DNA of 25,902 nucleotides, taken from an uncultured Frankiales bacterium (GTDB lineage Bacteria; Actinomycetota; Actinomycetes; Mycobacteriales; SCTD01). Below are positions 23,699-25,902 of this stretch, one piece after another; positions within the stretch are counted from its first letter, which is position 1, and every line of letters begins with the position of its first letter. The notes beneath the pieces are model-generated. The model did not search any database. It worked only from the letters and a program-made list of their open reading frames with translations, and was not told the DNA's origin. The stretch is from NCBI GenBank assembly GCA_946479905.1, contig CAMLIA010000039.1, forward strand, positions 1-25,902, written 5' to 3'. Position numbers and translations under genes: made by a program.

Positions 23699-24885
23699 GC
23701 GGCCGGGGGGACCTGCTCGACCTGATCCTGCTCGGCGCCTGCGTGCTGTTCGGGATCTCCGGCTACCGGCAGGGCTTCGTCGTCGGTGTGCTGTCGTTCG
23801 TCGGCTTCCTCGGCGGTGGCGTGCTCGGCGCGCAGGTCGCGCCGTCGCTCGCGCGCTCCGGCGTCTTCTCGGGACTGCCCACGACGACGGTCGCCGTGTC
23901 GATCGTGTTCTTCGCCGCGGTCCTCGGCCAGCTGGTCGCGACCATCGCCGGCGGTTGGGTGCGGACCCACCTGGTGTGGCACCCGGTGCGGGTCGTCGAC
24001 GCCGTCGCCGGAGCCGCGGTCTCCATCGTCTCGCTGCTGCTCGTCGCCTGGCTGGTCGGCACGGCGGTCGCGAGCTCGCCGTTCACCGGGCTCGCCGCCC
24101 AGGTCCGGCGGTCCCAGGTGCTCAAGGTCGTCGACGACGCGGTGCCCGGCGGTGCCAAGGGGCTGTTCGCGTCCTTCCGCCGGCTCATCGACAACCGCGG
24201 GTTCCCGGAGGTGTTCGGCGACCTCGTCCCCACCGACGTGCGCCCGGTCGACCCGCCCGACGCCGCTCTCGCCACCTCGCCGGTGGTGCAGTCGGTCCGG
24301 TCGCGGGTCTTCAAGATCACCGGTGTCGCGAGCTCCTGCTCCCGCCGGATCGAGGGCAGCGGCTTCGCCTACGCCCCGGGCAGGGTGATGACGAACGCGC
24401 ACGTCGTGGCCGGGGTGCGGCACCCGCAGGTCCACGTCGGGGACCGGAACCTCGACGCCACGGTCGTCGTCTACGACCCTGACCGCGACGTCGCCGTCCT
24501 CGCCGTCGACGGGCTGCGGGTGACGCCGCTGGCGTTCACCGGGGAGGCCCGCACCGGTGACGGCGCGATCGTGGTCGGCTACCCCCAGGACGGACCGTTC
24601 CGCGCCGACGCCGCCCGCGTCCGCGGCGTCCAGCAGGCGAAGGGCCCCGACATCTACCAGCGCCGGACGGTCGTGCGGCAGATCTACGCGCTGCGCGCCC
24701 GGGTCCGGCCGGGCAACTCCGGCGGGCCGCTGGTCTCGCCGGGCGGCCGGGTCTACGGCGTCGTGTTCGCCGCCGCGGCCGACGACGCCCAGACGGGGTA
24801 CGCCCTGACCGCGCGTGAGGTCAGCGCGGACGCGGCCCTCGGCCGGACGGCCTCAGCCTCGGTCAGCACCCAGGGCTGCGACTAG
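23695..24885 (+). CDS. marP: MarP-like membrane serine protease
   Basis: A 396-residue membrane protease. Four hydrophobic helices of CvpA/colicin-V-production type fill residues 8-125, followed by a trypsin-like domain with the triad His236 (TNAHVVAG), Asp265 (DRDVAVL) and Ser342 (RPGNSGGPL). Cys215 (ASSCSRR) and Cys395 (TQGCD) match the regulatory disulfide of M. tuberculosis MarP (Cys214-Cys395). MarP works in the periplasm and is needed for acid and oxidative stress resistance, acting on a peptidoglycan hydrolase. The GTG overlaps the cupredoxin stop. The 3' end overlaps a possible minus-strand gene by 33 bp. Confidence 0.96.
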   Translation: MSGRGDLLDLILLGACVLFGISGYRQGFVVGVLSFVGFLGGGVLGAQVAPSLARSGVFSGLPTTTVAVSIVFFAAVLGQLVATIAGGWVRTHLVWHPVRVVDAVAGAAVSIVSLLLVAWLVGTAVASSPFTGLAAQVRRSQVLKVVDDAVPGGAKGLFASFRRLIDNRGFPEVFGDLVPTDVRPVDPPDAALATSPVVQSVRSRVFKITGVASSCSRRIEGSGFAYAPGRVMTNAHVVAGVRHPQVHVGDRNLDATVVVYDPDRDVAVLAVDGLRVTPLAFTGEARTGDGAIVVGYPQDGPFRADAARVRGVQQAKGPDIYQRRTVVRQIYALRARVRPGNSGGPLVSPGGRVYGVVFAAAADDAQTGYALTAREVSADAALGRTASASVSTQGCD

Positions 24886-25167
24886 CCGGGCGTCCCGGGC
24901 CTCGTGCTCGGCCACCTCGAGGTCCTCGACCCCGAGGCCGAGGCGCTCGATGCCGCTGCGCCGCTGGGCGGGCACGGCAGCGAGAGGGGCGGTCGGCGTG
25001 CCGGCCTCGCTGCGGGTGCCGGTGCGCGGTGCGGTGCGTGACATGGTGGCCTTGCTGCTGCGGGGCCGCTGGGAGAGCGCCGCCGCGACGGCGGTCACGG
25101 CGACGACGAGGACGGCCGGCTGGACGGCTCTGCTGACGGAACGACGGGCTGTGCGCACGTGACCCAC
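24853..25167 (-). CDS. Possible small membrane protein (104 aa), uncertain
   Basis: Minus-strand frame of 104 residues from GTG 25167, with one hydrophobic helix (AVQPAVLVVAVTAVAAAL), a basic middle part and an acidic helical end EDLEVAEHEARDARLVAAL. Third codon positions are about as GC-rich as in true neighbours. TACTCT at 25198-25203 (minus strand) could be its -10, and a G-rich stretch before the start may bind ribosomes. The 33-bp overlap with marP and lack of a recognised family leave doubt. The plus-strand frames here are shorter and less convincing. Confidence 0.45.
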   Translation of the reverse strand: MGHVRTARRSVSRAVQPAVLVVAVTAVAAALSQRPRSSKATMSRTAPRTGTRSEAGTPTAPLAAVPAQRRSGIERLGLGVEDLEVAEHEARDARLVAALGADRG

Positions 25168-25301
25168 GACATGACCCCCGACACCTGCGTGCGGGGCAGA
25201 GTAGCCCCGGAGCAGGTATCGGCAGCAGGGCCGTCCGAGTGAAACGTCCGGGTTCCTCCGGGTTCCCGATGCCCTCGTGCCTTCTCTCACAGCGCGTCCG
25301 G

Positions 25302-25340
25302 TCGACGGATGCTTGCTGGGTGCTTACAGTTGCAAGCACC
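25302..25340 (+). promoter_or_regulatory. Promoter with inverted repeat around its -10 element
   Basis: TCGACG (25302-25307) and TACAGT (25325-25330) are 17 bp apart, giving a start near 25337. TGCTTGC (25310-25316) is the perfect inverse of GCAAGCA (25332-25338), bracketing the -10, and GGTGCTT (25319-25325) is the inverse of AAGCACC (25334-25340). The two hairpins share their right arm and exclude each other. Confidence 0.5.
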
Positions 25341-25364
25341 CCCCGGAAGACTTGGAGGTGCGTC

Positions 25365-25814
25365 GTGATCCCAGCGACCCGCACCCGCCTGACCCGTCGG
25401 ATCGCGGCCGACCCGACGAGCACGGCCCTGCTCCTCGCCGGCCCGACAGCGTTCGAGCTGTGGCCCGGTGTGCGGCGCGTCGCCGACGTGGGCGGGCGGG
25501 TCGTCGTCGAGACCGAGCTGCCCGAGCAGCGGACCGCCGCGGCGAGCGTGCGCGCGCTGCCGCCGCGCCGGACGCCCACCGCGTACATCAGCCGCTTCGA
25601 GTGGTCGGGACCCGGGCTCCCGGAGACGACCGCCGAGCTCACGCTGGCCTACGCCCCGGACGGTGACGGCGGTCTCGCGACGCACGCCGCGCTGGTCCTC
25701 GACAGCCGCGGCGCGGGCGCCGAGGTGCTGGGCAGCGAGGAGATCGCCGCGATGGCGGAGGTCTTCCTGGCGAACCTCGCCCGGGCGGCGGAGCAGCGCA
25801 GTCACGCTGCCTGA
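25365..25814 (+). CDS. Uncharacterised protein, possibly SRPBCC-like
   Basis: A 149-residue soluble protein. The start GTG 25365 follows GGAGG (25354-25358) by 6 nt. The pattern STALLLAGPTAFELWPGVRRVADVGGRVVVETELP, a probable helix followed by strands, recalls the ligand-binding SRPBCC/START fold, as do the later RFEWSGPG and alternating strands before a final long helix, but this is only a resemblance. It has no signal or membrane segment. It stops inside a 15-bp tandem duplication and runs toward the convergent hydrolase gene with only 2 bp between stops. The upstream open frame to 25239 is not needed and crosses the promoter. Confidence 0.75.
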   Translation: MIPATRTRLTRRIAADPTSTALLLAGPTAFELWPGVRRVADVGGRVVVETELPEQRTAAASVRALPPRRTPTAYISRFEWSGPGLPETTAELTLAYAPDGDGGLATHAALVLDSRGAGAEVLGSEEIAAMAEVFLANLARAAEQRSHAA

Positions 25815-25830
25815 GGTCACGCTGCCTGAA
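25801..25830. repeat. 15-bp tandem duplication at convergent gene ends
   Basis: The unit beginning GTCACGCTGCCTGA occupies 25801-25815 and again 25816-25830, differing only in the last base. The first copy holds the plus-strand TGA stop and the second copy the minus-strand stop of the hydrolase. Confidence 0.85.
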
Positions 25831-25902
25831 GCAGCAGCCGGCTGACGTGGTCCGGCGCCTCCTGGTGCGGGAAGTGCCCGACACCCGGAAGCACCTCGAG
25901 CC
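25817..25902 (-). CDS. Alpha/beta hydrolase, C-terminal fragment (cut by window)
   Basis: The last 28 codons of a minus-strand gene whose start lies outside. The sequence EVLPGVGHFPHQEAPDHVSRLL contains the catalytic histidine segment (GHFPHQEAP) that closes the alpha/beta hydrolase fold. In M. tuberculosis the gene beyond marP is ephE (Rv3670), an alpha/beta hydrolase of epoxide-hydrolase type, which agrees. Substrate cannot be said from the fragment. Confidence 0.85.
   Translation of the reverse strand, partial: LEVLPGVGHFPHQEAPDHVSRLLLQAA

Noticed and set aside
25239..25364. N-terminal extension of the unknown protein upstream of GTG 25365
   Set aside because: This stretch contains the promoter elements and inverted repeat, and GGAGG is placed right for 25365.

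Overview
High-GC actinobacterial chromosome (Actinomycetota). The evidence is the very GC-rich third codon positions, frequent GTG starts, two WhiB-like Fe-S regulators, a CRP almost identical in layout to Mycobacterium tuberculosis Rv3676, an RsiG-like c-di-GMP anti-sigma protein, and gene order. The WhiB and RsiG genes suggest a lineage with a developmental programme of the Streptomyces type, but I cannot name the genus. There are no phage, IS, CRISPR or plasmid signatures; this is conserved core chromosome with a few lineage-specific insertions.

Layout. (1) 1-3803, + strand: a translationally coupled operon of aspartokinase (with an internal start for its regulatory subunit), aspartate-semialdehyde dehydrogenase, a membrane Ser/Thr kinase and a repeat-tailed lipoprotein. 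(2) 3804-7479: lineage-specific envelope genes: a membrane-anchored HExxH metallopeptidase-like protein, an uncharacterised protein, a nuclease lipoprotein, an 80-residue protein and a membrane acyltransferase. (3) 7519-10471: tRNA-Pro(CGG), YqeY, and the class A PBP PonA2. (4) 10639-13490: WblA/WhiB4, two Get3/ArsA-like ATPases, and a second WhiB protein behind a good CRP box. (5) 13511-19179: a tightly overlapping operon of DUF4177, RidA, Nudix, metallo-beta-lactamase-fold protein and a 1165-residue class III nucleotide cyclase fused to an ATPase and TPR-like region. (6) 19208-21200: a nested hairpin, a DUF695-like gene, then (- strand) CRP, a small membrane protein and the RsiG-like protein. 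(7) 21326-24885, + strand: five end-overlapping genes nth, TlpA-like thioredoxin, CoA Nudix, blue-copper lipoprotein and MarP protease. (8) 24853-25902: a doubtful small membrane protein, a small unknown protein behind a promoter with a dyad around its -10, and the C-terminus of an alpha/beta hydrolase.

Regions 3 to 8 follow the M. tuberculosis order ponA2-whiB4-Rv3680-Rv3679-Rv3678A/Rv3678c-Rv3677c-crp-Rv3675-nth-Rv3673c-Rv3672c-marP-ephE. Against that scaffold the extra pieces here are the second WhiB gene, the long Nudix, the cyclase-ATPase, the DUF695-like gene, the RsiG-like gene, the blue-copper lipoprotein and the two small genes after marP.

My reading of the locus as a system is that it holds a possible local cAMP circuit (cyclase, CRP, CRP box in front of a WhiB gene, weaker CRP box in front of crp) next to a possible c-di-GMP switch (RsiG-like), embedded among cell-wall and redox-stress genes. 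This is inference. A second genome-style feature is the number of genes whose start codon lies 6-8 nt after a TAnnnT hexamer, which suggests widespread leaderless transcription.
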